Assembly: GCA_014380545.1 (NCBI GenBank) | Contig: JACMJP010000294.1 | Location: 1 to 10,713, forward strand | Origin: Chitinophagales bacterium | GTDB taxonomy: Bacteria; Bacteroidota; Bacteroidia; Chitinophagales; BACL12 | Direction of reading: 5' to 3' | DNA length: 10,713 nt | In this document: piece after piece, positions 1-7,071 of the stretch | Layout of the letters: each line of letters opens with the position of its first letter | Numbering within the stretch: position 1 is the stretch's first letter | Program-made: the position numbers and the translations under genes | Notes under the pieces: generated by a model | What the model saw: only the letters and a program-made list of their open reading frames with translations | Told to the model about the DNA's origin: nothing | Databases searched by the model: none

Positions 1-1004
1 AAGACATCCAGCCTTCATTTTTTGAAATTACCGTTGCAATGGCTTTTGATTATTTTGTGAAGGAGGAAATTGATATTGCACTAATTGAAGTGGGCTTAGG
101 CGGAAGATTAGATTCAACAAATATTATTTCTCCTCTCCTTTCTATAATTACAAATATCAGTTATGATCACATGCATATGCTTGGAAATACACTCCCCGAA
201 ATTGCATCTGAAAAAGCCGGGATAATTAAACAAAATATTCCTGTTGTTATAGGAGAATATAATGCTGAAACATTTCCTGTTTTTTTAGAAAAAGCAAATA
301 GCGTTTCCGCACCCATTTACCTGGCTGAAGAAAATATTGACCTGAAAGTTGAAGAAAATGATGCTGAAAAATTAATCGTAAATGCCTCGTATATGCAACA
401 ACTTGTTTATCCGAATCTGCAAATCGGGTTAAAAGGAAATTATCAAATAAAAAATACGAAAACAGTTTTACAGGCAATTGAAATATTAAGAGAAAAGGAA
501 ATTGAAATTCCTGAAGAAAACATTTATGATGGCTTATTAAAAGTAAAAGAAAATACAGAGTTTGAAGGAAGGCTGCAGGTTATTTCCAAAACCCCATTTA
601 TCATATGTGATTGTGCACATAATGCTGCCGGTTTACTGAGTTTATTTGAACAAATATTGAACATGCCGCACAAAAAATTGCACATTGTAATGGGTATGGT
701 AAATGATAAAGACCCCTCTTTAAACCTGAAAGAATATCCTGAAAAGGCTTCTTATTATTTTTGCAGACCATGTATTCCAAGAGGATTGGCAGTCGAAACA
801 CTGCGCAATCTTGCAACTACATATAATCTTACAGGCTCATCTTATCAGTCTGTGAAAGAAGCTATACAGGTTGCCCGGACAAATGCTGGCAACAATGATA
901 TTATTCTTGTCTGCGGCAGTATTTTTGTTGTTGCGGAGGCGCTTGAATATTTTAAAAGCGATACCAAATATTCACCAGCGGAAAATATTAAACAAAATTT
1001 TTAA
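1..1004 (+). CDS. folC: Bifunctional folylpolyglutamate synthase/dihydrofolate synthase, 5' end outside the window
   Basis: FolC is an ATP-dependent Mur-ligase-type enzyme that adds glutamate to folates and, in many bacteria, joins glutamate to dihydropteroate; it acts in the cytoplasm. The open frame runs from the window edge (first full codon at base 3), so the ATG at 39 is internal. The reading before it, PSFFEIT, is already a FolC motif. Further family motifs follow: GLGGRLDSTN, DHMHMLGNT with IASEKAGIIK, GNYQIKN, FEGRLQ, DCAHNAAG (usually D-x-AHN-P/x-G) and GMVNDKD, ending with CGSIFVVAEAL. The N-terminal part with the ATP-binding P-loop (GTNGKGS) lies outside the window; the central domain and the C-terminal domain look intact. 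The next gene begins 48 bases downstream on the same strand with no clear promoter or terminator between, so co-transcription is possible. Identification is firm. Confidence 0.95.
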   Translation, partial: DIQPSFFEITVAMAFDYFVKEEIDIALIEVGLGGRLDSTNIISPLLSIITNISYDHMHMLGNTLPEIASEKAGIIKQNIPVVIGEYNAETFPVFLEKANSVSAPIYLAEENIDLKVEENDAEKLIVNASYMQQLVYPNLQIGLKGNYQIKNTKTVLQAIEILREKEIEIPEENIYDGLLKVKENTEFEGRLQVISKTPFIICDCAHNAAGLLSLFEQILNMPHKKLHIVMGMVNDKDPSLNLKEYPEKASYYFCRPCIPRGLAVETLRNLATTYNLTGSSYQSVKEAIQVARTNAGNNDIILVCGSIFVVAEALEYFKSDTKYSPAENIKQNF

Positions 1005-1052
1005 ACTCTATATTCATAACATCAATTAATTATTAACGACATCCGGAACAAA

Positions 1053-2462
1053 ATGAAAAATATTTTACTTCTCTTCTTTCTGTCATTTTCATTTAATCTA
1101 TTTTCTCAAAATGCCCATGAATATCATGTGAAAATAAAAGGCATGGAAGATACTGTTATTTATTTCGGACATCATTACGGGGATAAACAATATGTTATTG
1201 ATACTATACCTACGAATGCAAAAGGCGAAGCTGTAATTGCAGGAAGTGATACATTAAAGGGAGGCATTTATTTAGTTGTGATGCCCAAATTAAAAAACAA
1301 ATATTTTGAATTGATTATTAATGAACCAACCTTTAGCTTAGAAACAGATACAACAGATTTTACGGTATATATGAAATTTAAAGGTTCACCGGAAAATACA
1401 GCTTTTTATGACGACCTGAATTTTATTAATACAAAAAGAAAAGAAGCTGATCCATTAAAAGAAAAATTAAAGACCCTTGAAGCAGAAAGTGAAGAAGCAA
1501 AAAAATTAAAAGATGAACTTATTGCAATTAATAAATCTGTGGAAGACGAAAGAAAAAGCATACAAACAAAGCACCCTGAATTGTTTTATGCAAAATTCCT
1601 GAAAGCTCTTGAAGATGTGAAAATACCCGAAGCACCGGTTAATGCTGACGGCACAAAAGATTCCTTATTTGCATATAAATATGTAAGGGCGCATTTTTTT
1701 GATAACATAGATTTTGGTGATGACCGTTTTTTGCGCTCTAGTTTATTACAGGCAAAAATTAAAAAATATCTTGACAGTTATGTTCCAAGGATTCCTGACT
1801 CGATAAGCGTAGCAGTTGATTATATTATTAACAAAGCAAATGCAAATACAGAAGTATTCAAATTTGCGGTTGTAACTTTATTAAACGACTATGCTAATTC
1901 AAAGATCATGGGCATGGATGCTGTCTATGTGCACATGGTTGACACCTATTATAAAACCGGAAAAGCATATTGGGCAGATGCAACAGCGTTATATAAAATT
2001 ACAAGCCAGGCAGATAAGATAAGACCAACTTTAATTGGAAAAATTGCACCAAATATTCTTTTACAGGACTCTTCAGGACATGATATACCGCTTTACAGCG
2101 TCAAAAAAAAATATACGGTTATCTTATTTTGGGATGTTGACTGCAGCCACTGTAAAAAGGAAATGCCTAAACTGGAACTTGCATATCCACAGATAAAAGA
2201 ACGCAATGCAGAAGTATATGCAGTGTATTCGCAGGAAGAATGGGATAAATGGAAAAAACAATTAAAAGAAAAAAATTACCCCTGGATAAATGTAGGAAAT
2301 GTAAGCATGAAAAGTAATTTTCAATCGCAATATTATGTTGACCAAACACCCATGATATTTATTGTAAATGACAAAAAAGAAATTATTGCAAAGAAAATAG
2401 CAGTGGAACAAATCGTGGAAGTTTTAGATAACTACAACGCTATAGAAAAGCAGCAAAAATAA
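1053..2462 (+). CDS. Secreted thioredoxin-like protein with DUF4369- and DUF5106-like regions
   Basis: This 469-residue protein has a signal peptide (residues 1 to about 19, ending LFSQ) and should act outside the cytoplasmic membrane. Residues 20-110 are a beta-rich region resembling DUF4369. A charged coiled-coil stretch covers about 125-170. Residues about 175-325 match the Bacteroidota DUF5106 pattern, with conserved-looking pieces such as HFFDNIDFGDDRFLRS and SKIMGMDAVYVHM. Residues about 328-460 are a thioredoxin/AhpC-TSA fold with the redox pair C364-S-H-C367 after the FW-x-x-D strand and the cis-proline at QTP433. The order fits the TlpA/ResA-like redoxins of this phylum, which reduce or isomerise thiols in the periplasm; the substrate is unknown. 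The active-site spacer SH differs from the commoner GH. No Shine-Dalgarno site is seen. Family assignment is strong, specific role is not. Confidence 0.88.
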   Translation: MKNILLLFFLSFSFNLFSQNAHEYHVKIKGMEDTVIYFGHHYGDKQYVIDTIPTNAKGEAVIAGSDTLKGGIYLVVMPKLKNKYFELIINEPTFSLETDTTDFTVYMKFKGSPENTAFYDDLNFINTKRKEADPLKEKLKTLEAESEEAKKLKDELIAINKSVEDERKSIQTKHPELFYAKFLKALEDVKIPEAPVNADGTKDSLFAYKYVRAHFFDNIDFGDDRFLRSSLLQAKIKKYLDSYVPRIPDSISVAVDYIINKANANTEVFKFAVVTLLNDYANSKIMGMDAVYVHMVDTYYKTGKAYWADATALYKITSQADKIRPTLIGKIAPNILLQDSSGHDIPLYSVKKKYTVILFWDVDCSHCKKEMPKLELAYPQIKERNAEVYAVYSQEEWDKWKKQLKEKNYPWINVGNVSMKSNFQSQYYVDQTPMIFIVNDKKEIIAKKIAVEQIVEVLDNYNAIEKQQK

Positions 2463-2647
2463 ACCCTGAATAATTGCTAAACCGGATATAATGAAATGAT
2501 CTGCACTGCACTGAGTACATAATAAATATTACATCGCCAACTTTCACAATTTGAATTTCCTTAAATTTTGTTATCACATTATATTTACCGAACTCTAATT
2601 GCATATTTATCATTTAATTAATTGAATAAATTAAGAACAGATTGAAA

Positions 2648-3061
2648 ATGAAAGAAAAAATTAAACGGACTGAAGAAGAATGGAAAAAAATTCTTACGCC
2701 AGAGCAATATGATGTTCTCAGGAAAAAAGGAACGGAGCGCCCCTTTACGGGAAAGTATGATACGTTTTTTGAAAAAGGTATGTATGTATGTGCGGGATGC
2801 GGGCAGGAACTGTTTGCTTCTGGTTCAAAATTTAATTCAGGCTGCGGATGGCCCGCATTTGATGCGCCTCTTGAAAAAGAAAGTATTGATGAAAAAAAGG
2901 ATGTGAGTTTTGGAATGCACCGTGTTGAAATATTATGCAGTAAATGCGGAGGACACTTAGGGCATGTATTTAACGACGGACCCACAGAAACAGGAGAACG
3001 CTATTGTATAAATTCTGCTTCTATTGATTTTAAAGATGAACAAGAGAAGGACATTGCCTGA
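2648..3061 (+). CDS. msrB: Peptide-methionine (R)-S-oxide reductase MsrB
   Basis: MsrB reduces the R form of methionine sulfoxide in damaged proteins, using thioredoxin as electron donor. The 137-residue protein is a complete single-domain MsrB. Four zinc cysteines are present as CAGC (48, 51) and CSKC (97, 100). The catalytic cysteine is C120 in RYCINSAS, and a resolving cysteine is present at C66 in SGCGWPAF, so the thioredoxin-recycled form is expected. The motif GGHLGHVFNDGP is intact. I place the start at the ATG at 2648; a TTG two codons earlier (2642) is in frame but less likely. No signal peptide is seen, so the enzyme is probably cytoplasmic. It follows a 185-base gap that may hold its own promoter (a one-mismatch box TATATTTA lies at 2580-2587, without a clear -33). 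It is tail to tail with the histidine kinase gene, 2 bases apart. Confidence 0.96.
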   Translation: MKEKIKRTEEEWKKILTPEQYDVLRKKGTERPFTGKYDTFFEKGMYVCAGCGQELFASGSKFNSGCGWPAFDAPLEKESIDEKKDVSFGMHRVEILCSKCGGHLGHVFNDGPTETGERYCINSASIDFKDEQEKDIA

Positions 3062-3063
3062 TA

Positions 3064-4113
3064 TTATTTGGCTTTTTTCAAAGTAAAGCCAAGTGTGGAA
3101 CCTTCACCGGGAGTGCTCCTTATTGAAATAGTTTGCCCATGTGCTTCAACAACATGCTTTACAATAGAAAGACCTAAACCTGAACCGCCAAAATCACGGC
3201 TACGGCTTTTTTCTATTCTGTAGAATCTTTCAAATACTCTTTGCAGGTGTTCTTTTGCTATGCCAATTCCATCATCAGAAATTTCAATGAGTATATTTTC
3301 TCCCATATTATAAATTCCTGCACTCACAATTCCATTGTCTTTGCCGTATTTAATTGCATTGGAGACAAGGTTCACTAATACTTCCCGCACTAATTTTTTA
3401 TCGGCAGAAACATAAAAAGATTTATCGCACCCTTCTTTAATGCGCATTTTTATTTTATGATTCTTAGCCACTATCTCCAGGTCATCAAAAACATCTTTTG
3501 TTAATTCAGTAACATCAAAGTTTTCATATTGCAATGGTAGTTCTCTTGTCTCAAGGTTTGCAATTGATTCAAGGTCATCCACCACAGTTACCATTCTTTC
3601 CACATTGCGCATTGCCTTCTGTAAATAAGCAAGATTAATTTCCGGGTCATCCATTCCGCCATCCAATAAAGTTTCAAGATATCCCTGTATGCTTGTTATA
3701 GGAGTTTTTAATTCATGCGAAACATTTCCGAGAAATTCTTTTCTGTACATCTCTGACTTTTTCAGCTGGTCAATTTCCATGCTCCTGTCTTTTGCCCATT
3801 CCAATACTTCATCCCGCATATCGTCAATAACATCACTGCGCATATTCACTTTCTGATCTGTAATTTCTTTTGTTGATTTCAGATCATGAATATTTTTATA
3901 AATAAGTTTTATTTTCCTGTAAATAAATTTTTCCAGCGCAATATAAAAACTTATGTATGCAAGTATGCCGGCTATAAAAGGAATAGCAATAAACCTGACC
4001 CAAACAGTTTGCAATGGCTCAAAATAATAAATAAGCAGTTCAAGTATTAAAATAAAAACAGAAACAAGAAGTGATACCCTTAATACAACCTGTGCCGGTG
4101 TAATATTCTTCAT
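3064..4113 (-). CDS. Sensor histidine kinase, PhoR-like, with almost no external loop
   Basis: This 349-residue membrane kinase phosphorylates the partner regulator encoded just upstream. Two membrane helices lie at about residues 9-31 and 40-61. They are joined by only about eight residues, so there is no room for an extracytoplasmic sensor domain. A linker with coiled-coil character (about 70-125) leads to the dimerisation and phosphotransfer helix with H133 in GNVSHELKTPI. The ATP-binding domain shows N248 and N252 (NLVSNAIKYG), the G1 box DDGIGI (280-285), the F box FERFYR (294-299) and the G2 box GGSGLGL (309-315). All catalytic motifs are intact. I see no PAS domain or clear HAMP consensus in the linker. 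The start ATG shares one base with the regulator's stop (TAATG), which suggests translational coupling. The stimulus cannot be read from the sequence. Confidence 0.93.
   Translation of the reverse strand: MKNITPAQVVLRVSLLVSVFILILELLIYYFEPLQTVWVRFIAIPFIAGILAYISFYIALEKFIYRKIKLIYKNIHDLKSTKEITDQKVNMRSDVIDDMRDEVLEWAKDRSMEIDQLKKSEMYRKEFLGNVSHELKTPITSIQGYLETLLDGGMDDPEINLAYLQKAMRNVERMVTVVDDLESIANLETRELPLQYENFDVTELTKDVFDDLEIVAKNHKIKMRIKEGCDKSFYVSADKKLVREVLVNLVSNAIKYGKDNGIVSAGIYNMGENILIEISDDGIGIAKEHLQRVFERFYRIEKSRSRDFGGSGLGLSIVKHVVEAHGQTISIRSTPGEGSTLGFTLKKAK
3068..3092. terminator. 8-bp inverted repeat at a tail-to-tail gene junction, candidate bidirectional terminator
   Basis: TTGGCTTT (3068-3075) and AAAGCCAA (3085-3092) are perfect complements around a 9-base loop. 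The repeat begins 7 bases after the msrB stop and lies within the last codons of the convergent kinase gene. No other space for a terminator exists between the two genes. There is no following T-run on either strand, so it is not a classical intrinsic terminator, and chance is possible. Confidence 0.4.
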
Positions 4114-4796
4114 TAATGATCAAATTTATACCCTATACCCTTCACGGTTTTTATATAGTCTTCTCCTATTTTTTCCCGCACTTTCCTTATATGCACATCT
4201 ATAGTTCTGTCGCCGACAATTACATCCATTCCCCAAATTTCGTTAAATATCTCATGCCTTGTAAATACCCTGCCGGGTTTTGAAGAAAGTAATTGTAAAA
4301 GTTCAAATTCCTTTTTTGCAAGGCTTATAGGAGTGCCATTTTTAAATACAAGATATTTTTCTTTATCAATAACCAGGTCACCAAATGTTTGTTTGCCCTG
4401 GCTTCCACCTGGTGGTGAAGTTCGCCTGAGCAATGCTTTTAGCCGGCTGGTGAGCAACCTGGGTTTCACAGGTTTAGTAATATAATCATCGGCCCCAACA
4501 TCAAATCCCTGAACCTGAGTGAAATCTTCACTGCGGGCGGTTAGAAAAGAAATAATAGTATTATCAAATTCAGGCATGCTGCGCAGTTCCCTGCAAACCT
4601 CAATGCCATCCATTTCGGGCATCATTATATCCAGCAAAATTAAATTTGGTTTTTCTTCCATCGCCTTTTGAAGCGCCTGTTTTCCGTTATTAGCTTTGAT
4701 AACTTTATACCCTTCCTTTATGAGGTTATATTCAATAAATTCAAGTACATCCTCTTCATCATCCACTATAAGTACTTTAACTTCTTCTGCTGCCAT
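4113..4796 (-). CDS. OmpR/PhoB-family response regulator
   Basis: This is a 227-residue DNA-binding response regulator, the usual length for the family. The receiver domain (1 to about 123) has the acidic pair D12/D13, the phosphoacceptor D56 in LLDIMMPEMDG, T86 in FLTAR and K108 in TKP. A short linker (SPPGGSQGK) leads to the winged-helix domain (about 137-227) with the recognition-helix region GDRTIDVHIRKVREKI and the closing TVKGIGYKF. The frame is open upstream to an ATG at 4841, but I choose the ATG at 4796: the protein then begins MAAEEVKVLIVDDEE, as the family does, and a TAACTTTG promoter box ends only 8 bases upstream of 4841, leaving almost no leader for the longer form. The kinase gene follows with a one-base overlap, so the two form an operon. 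Target genes are unknown. Confidence 0.95.
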   Translation of the reverse strand: MAAEEVKVLIVDDEEDVLEFIEYNLIKEGYKVIKANNGKQALQKAMEEKPNLILLDIMMPEMDGIEVCRELRSMPEFDNTIISFLTARSEDFTQVQGFDVGADDYITKPVKPRLLTSRLKALLRRTSPPGGSQGKQTFGDLVIDKEKYLVFKNGTPISLAKKEFELLQLLSSKPGRVFTRHEIFNEIWGMDVIVGDRTIDVHIRKVREKIGEDYIKTVKGIGYKFDH

Positions 4797-4848
4797 AATT
4801 AATAATTTAGCGCTAAAGTAAGATCGCTGTGTTACTTCCACTTCAATT

Positions 4849-4856
4849 CAAAGTTA
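4849..4856 (-). promoter_or_regulatory. Bacteroidota -7 promoter box for the response regulator/kinase operon
   Basis: Read on the minus strand the site is TAACTTTG, an exact match to the Bacteroidota -7 consensus TAnnTTTG. A start of transcription a few bases downstream would give a leader of roughly 45-50 bases before the ATG at 4796. No good TTG is seen at the -33 position (TTTC is the nearest), so the promoter may be weak or activated. Confidence 0.55.
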
Positions 4857-4947
4857 AGATAGTTTTAATTTAAGCAGAAATTAATGTTGAGTAAATCATA
4901 CAATTTGATCTTCCATTGTGCTTTGATGAAAACTAAAAATAAGGGTG

Positions 4948-5568
4948 TTATTCAGCCACAAGGCAATAAGACTTGTACAGGATCATATAATCAACTACAC
5001 TTTGTATAGCAGTTGTGCGCATATCCCTTTTTAAGGAATTGTTGGTTAATACATTCCTGGTTATCTGCCAGATGCCACACCAGTTATAATCAAATTCCTT
5101 TTGCGCTCCAACAATGGCATGAACAAGATGTGCAGTATAACTTGTGTTAAGTTTTTCCTTTGCCATCGTTACTATTTCAAAAGATTCAGCAATATTAAAA
5201 TAATCATCCATTGCCAGCAGATAGCCGAAGCATAAAAGGTTGCTGCCGGAAAGATCATTCTTATTTAACTTTTCGGCAGTGGTATTGTTTTGTTTTGCAA
5301 GATGATCCAGAAAAACATGAGAGTTTTTATTTCCTTCATAATTCCAGCCAATCGCATTAATAACTGCAACCTTCACATCCATTAAATTATTTTCATCAGA
5401 AAGATAAGACGCAATTTTTTCATCCACTGAACCTGTTTCTATTGCATAATTCACAATTTCATAATCAAGATACGCAGGATAAATATATGTGGAGGTAATG
5501 GGCGAATCAGCTTTTGTATTTACAATGAATAATGTGGAGAAAAACAAACAGAGAAAAAATTTTTGCAT
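4948..5568 (-). CDS. Secreted protein of unknown function, 206 residues
   Basis: I do not recognise this protein. It begins with a clear signal peptide (MQKFFLCLFFSTLFIVNTKA, cleavage likely after residue 20), so it should be exported. The mature part of about 186 residues looks mainly alpha-helical, with stretches such as VDEKIASYLSDE, VKVAVINAIGW and MRTTAIQSVVDYMILYKSYC. It has three cysteines and several aromatic residues near its C-terminus, including WCGIW. No catalytic motif, lipobox or further membrane segment is visible. Its ATG lies three bases after the stop of the membrane-protein gene upstream, so the two almost certainly share a transcript. The response regulator operon follows on the same strand after about 150 bases, with its own promoter box. 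The gene is real by its length, signal peptide and tight spacing; function is unknown. Confidence 0.8.
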   Translation of the reverse strand: MQKFFLCLFFSTLFIVNTKADSPITSTYIYPAYLDYEIVNYAIETGSVDEKIASYLSDENNLMDVKVAVINAIGWNYEGNKNSHVFLDHLAKQNNTTAEKLNKNDLSGSNLLCFGYLLAMDDYFNIAESFEIVTMAKEKLNTSYTAHLVHAIVGAQKEFDYNWCGIWQITRNVLTNNSLKRDMRTTAIQSVVDYMILYKSYCLVAE

Positions 5569-5571
5569 GGT

Positions 5572-6222
5572 TTATTTATTATTTGTTAATTGAAACAATT
5601 CAGGATTTTGATAAAAGAGATAAATAATGGGTATAAAAATAATAAGTGCAATTACAAGCGGCACAACAATACTTCTCTTTTCAAATTTAACACCTTTACC
5701 AATATATTTTTTCCATAACACATCAGATAAAATAATTGCGCCCGCAACAGGTAATAAAATAGAAATAAAATTACCGGTCGGAATTTTAATTGCCGCATAT
5801 CCCTGTAGCAATGTATATAAAACGGAAAAAATAATTACAGGCAGAACACCTTTTTTATTTACTTTAAAAACATTTATTGCCAATAATATTCCGCCGGTGA
5901 GTGGTGAAAAGAAAAGGGAGAAACCCAATATTGCCATTTGGGAATACAAAGGTGTTGTCACCGTTAATGCTTCGGAGTTATTTTGTCTGTCTGTTTCAAT
6001 TCTTTCTGTTTTAGTTTCAACTTCCGCAGGTATAATTTCTTTTTCTAAATTTGATTGTATACGATCCAGTGAGGGATGAGATAATTTCCTGTTTTGTATT
6101 TCCCAGATGGCAGCCTGTAAAAAACCATTAACATATTTTTCAAAATCCCGCATTACATCCAGTAATTCTTCATTCGATTTCTTTGCAACTGTTCTTGAAT
6201 ATTCGTTCTCTCTTACCGACAT
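5572..6222 (-). CDS. Four-helix membrane protein with a cytoplasmic helical N-terminus
   Basis: This 216-residue protein has no recognised function. Residues 1 to about 90 are hydrophilic; the part YSRTVAKKSNEELLDVMRD followed by a helix ending EIQNRKL resembles the 'SNEEL...A..EI..R.L' segment found at the N-terminus of several small Bacteroidota membrane proteins. Four hydrophobic segments follow at about 93-118, 126-144, 151-169 and 185-204, with lysine-rich turns (FKVNKKG, KKYIGKGVKFEKR) that suggest cytoplasmic loops. No catalytic residues stand out. It is the first gene of a two-gene unit with the small secreted protein downstream (three-base gap). It is divergent from the propeller gene on the other strand, with 21 bases between the two start codons. 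A perfect -7 box for it lies inside that neighbouring gene. A role as a membrane anchor or stress-response membrane protein would be a guess. Confidence 0.8.
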   Translation of the reverse strand: MSVRENEYSRTVAKKSNEELLDVMRDFEKYVNGFLQAAIWEIQNRKLSHPSLDRIQSNLEKEIIPAEVETKTERIETDRQNNSEALTVTTPLYSQMAILGFSLFFSPLTGGILLAINVFKVNKKGVLPVIIFSVLYTLLQGYAAIKIPTGNFISILLPVAGAIILSDVLWKKYIGKGVKFEKRSIVVPLVIALIIFIPIIYLFYQNPELFQLTNNK

Positions 6223-6225
6223 TTG
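6195..6225 (+). promoter_or_regulatory. Candidate promoter for the plus-strand envelope gene cluster
   Basis: TTG (6195-6197), a 20-base spacer and GACATTTG (6218-6225) fit the Bacteroidota TTG / TAnnTTTG pattern with one mismatch in the -7 box. The spacing is right. The site overlaps the first codons and start codon of the divergent membrane-protein gene and would give a leader of about 15 bases. Confidence 0.35.
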
Positions 6226-6243
6226 ACAAAAATTTAATTGACT

Positions 6244-7068
6244 ATGCTTACAAAGGTAATGGGTTTTTGTATTCTGATGAGTAATATAACGTTTGCGCAG
6301 GTTGAAAATTTCAATACAACAGGGAAATTTAAGTTTATAGATACACTATCAGTACCGGCGCTATACACTGTGAATCCCGGACAATTAAGCAAAAATGGTG
6401 AATATTATAACCTTGGTTTGTATTACGATACGGATGACACAACTTATTCAAATTTGTTTTCCATTAATATGAAAAAGAAGGTATCTCCCTTGTCTTTCAA
6501 TTTAATTCCTCCTGCAGGCTACCAGGAATTTTTTCAATGCTCAGAAACTTATAATAAAAAGACAATCGTGTTTGTTGTAAATAATTTCAAAGGCTGGGGA
6601 GGAAATGATATTGCTATAGCTGAAAGGGATGAAAGTGGAAATTACATTCCCCGTGTGCTTGATGAAATTAATTCCGCTGATGTGGCAGATGCTTATCCAT
6701 GGATTTCAGGTGATGGTTTGCGTATTTATTTTGTGAAAGAACAAACCATTTATATTGCAGAAAGAAAAACCGCAACAGAAAAATTTAATACTCCACTCCC
6801 TTTAAAGTTTGAAGGTGATGTACAAACACCAGTTCTTTCTATCTGGTTAAGCAACGACGAAAAAAAATTATTTTACATAAGTCAGAATATTATTTACACA
6901 GCGACCCGAAAAAGTATGAATGAAACATTTTCTTTACCTTCTGTATTCACAAATGAATTTAAAGACTTTGAATTTATTTCAAGTTTAAGTTTTACGCAAA
7001 AAATGAAAGATCTTTATTTATATTACGCAGGTGAAACAACTAAAATATTACACTACAAATTAAAATAA
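6244..7068 (+). CDS. Exported PD40/WD40-like beta-propeller protein
   Basis: The protein has 274 residues from the ATG at 6244; an in-frame TTG at 6238 is a less likely start. A signal peptide ends at NITFAQ (cleavage likely after A18), so it is exported. The body contains repeated strands of the TolB/PD40 type. The clearest is DAYPWISGDGLRIYF (149-163), which matches the usual 'PxlSpDGxxlyF' pattern, followed by TIYIAERK (168-175). Related units are NDIAIAERDESG (121-132) and NIIYTATRKS (215-224). Such propellers usually bind protein or ligand partners, and in Bacteroidota they often occur beside OmpA-like domains; none is present here. The next gene begins three bases after the stop. The protein is shorter than a full six- or seven-bladed propeller and may have only four or five blades. 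The family call is moderate and the partner is unknown. Confidence 0.72.
   Translation: MLTKVMGFCILMSNITFAQVENFNTTGKFKFIDTLSVPALYTVNPGQLSKNGEYYNLGLYYDTDDTTYSNLFSINMKKKVSPLSFNLIPPAGYQEFFQCSETYNKKTIVFVVNNFKGWGGNDIAIAERDESGNYIPRVLDEINSADVADAYPWISGDGLRIYFVKEQTIYIAERKTATEKFNTPLPLKFEGDVQTPVLSIWLSNDEKKLFYISQNIIYTATRKSMNETFSLPSVFTNEFKDFEFISSLSFTQKMKDLYLYYAGETTKILHYKLK
6251..6258 (-). promoter_or_regulatory. -7 promoter box for the minus-strand membrane-protein gene
   Basis: On the minus strand the site reads TACCTTTG, an exact TAnnTTTG. It lies inside the signal-peptide codons of the divergent propeller gene and would give a leader of about 25 bases before the ATG at 6222. No TTG is seen at the expected -33 distance. 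Confidence 0.45.
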
Positions 7069-7071
7069 TGT

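Noticed and set aside
2614..2985. Long minus-strand open frame opposite msrB
   Set aside because: It is the antisense shadow of a clear msrB gene and its peptide has no family features or sensible start.
4797..4841. Longer response regulator start at 4841
   Set aside because: It would add 15 residues unlike the family N-terminus and place the start codon at the expected transcription start of the TAACTTTG promoter.
5627..6079. 150-codon plus-strand open frame opposite the four-helix membrane protein
   Set aside because: It is antisense to a gene with clear membrane helices and tight operon spacing; its hydrophobic look comes from the opposite strand's composition.
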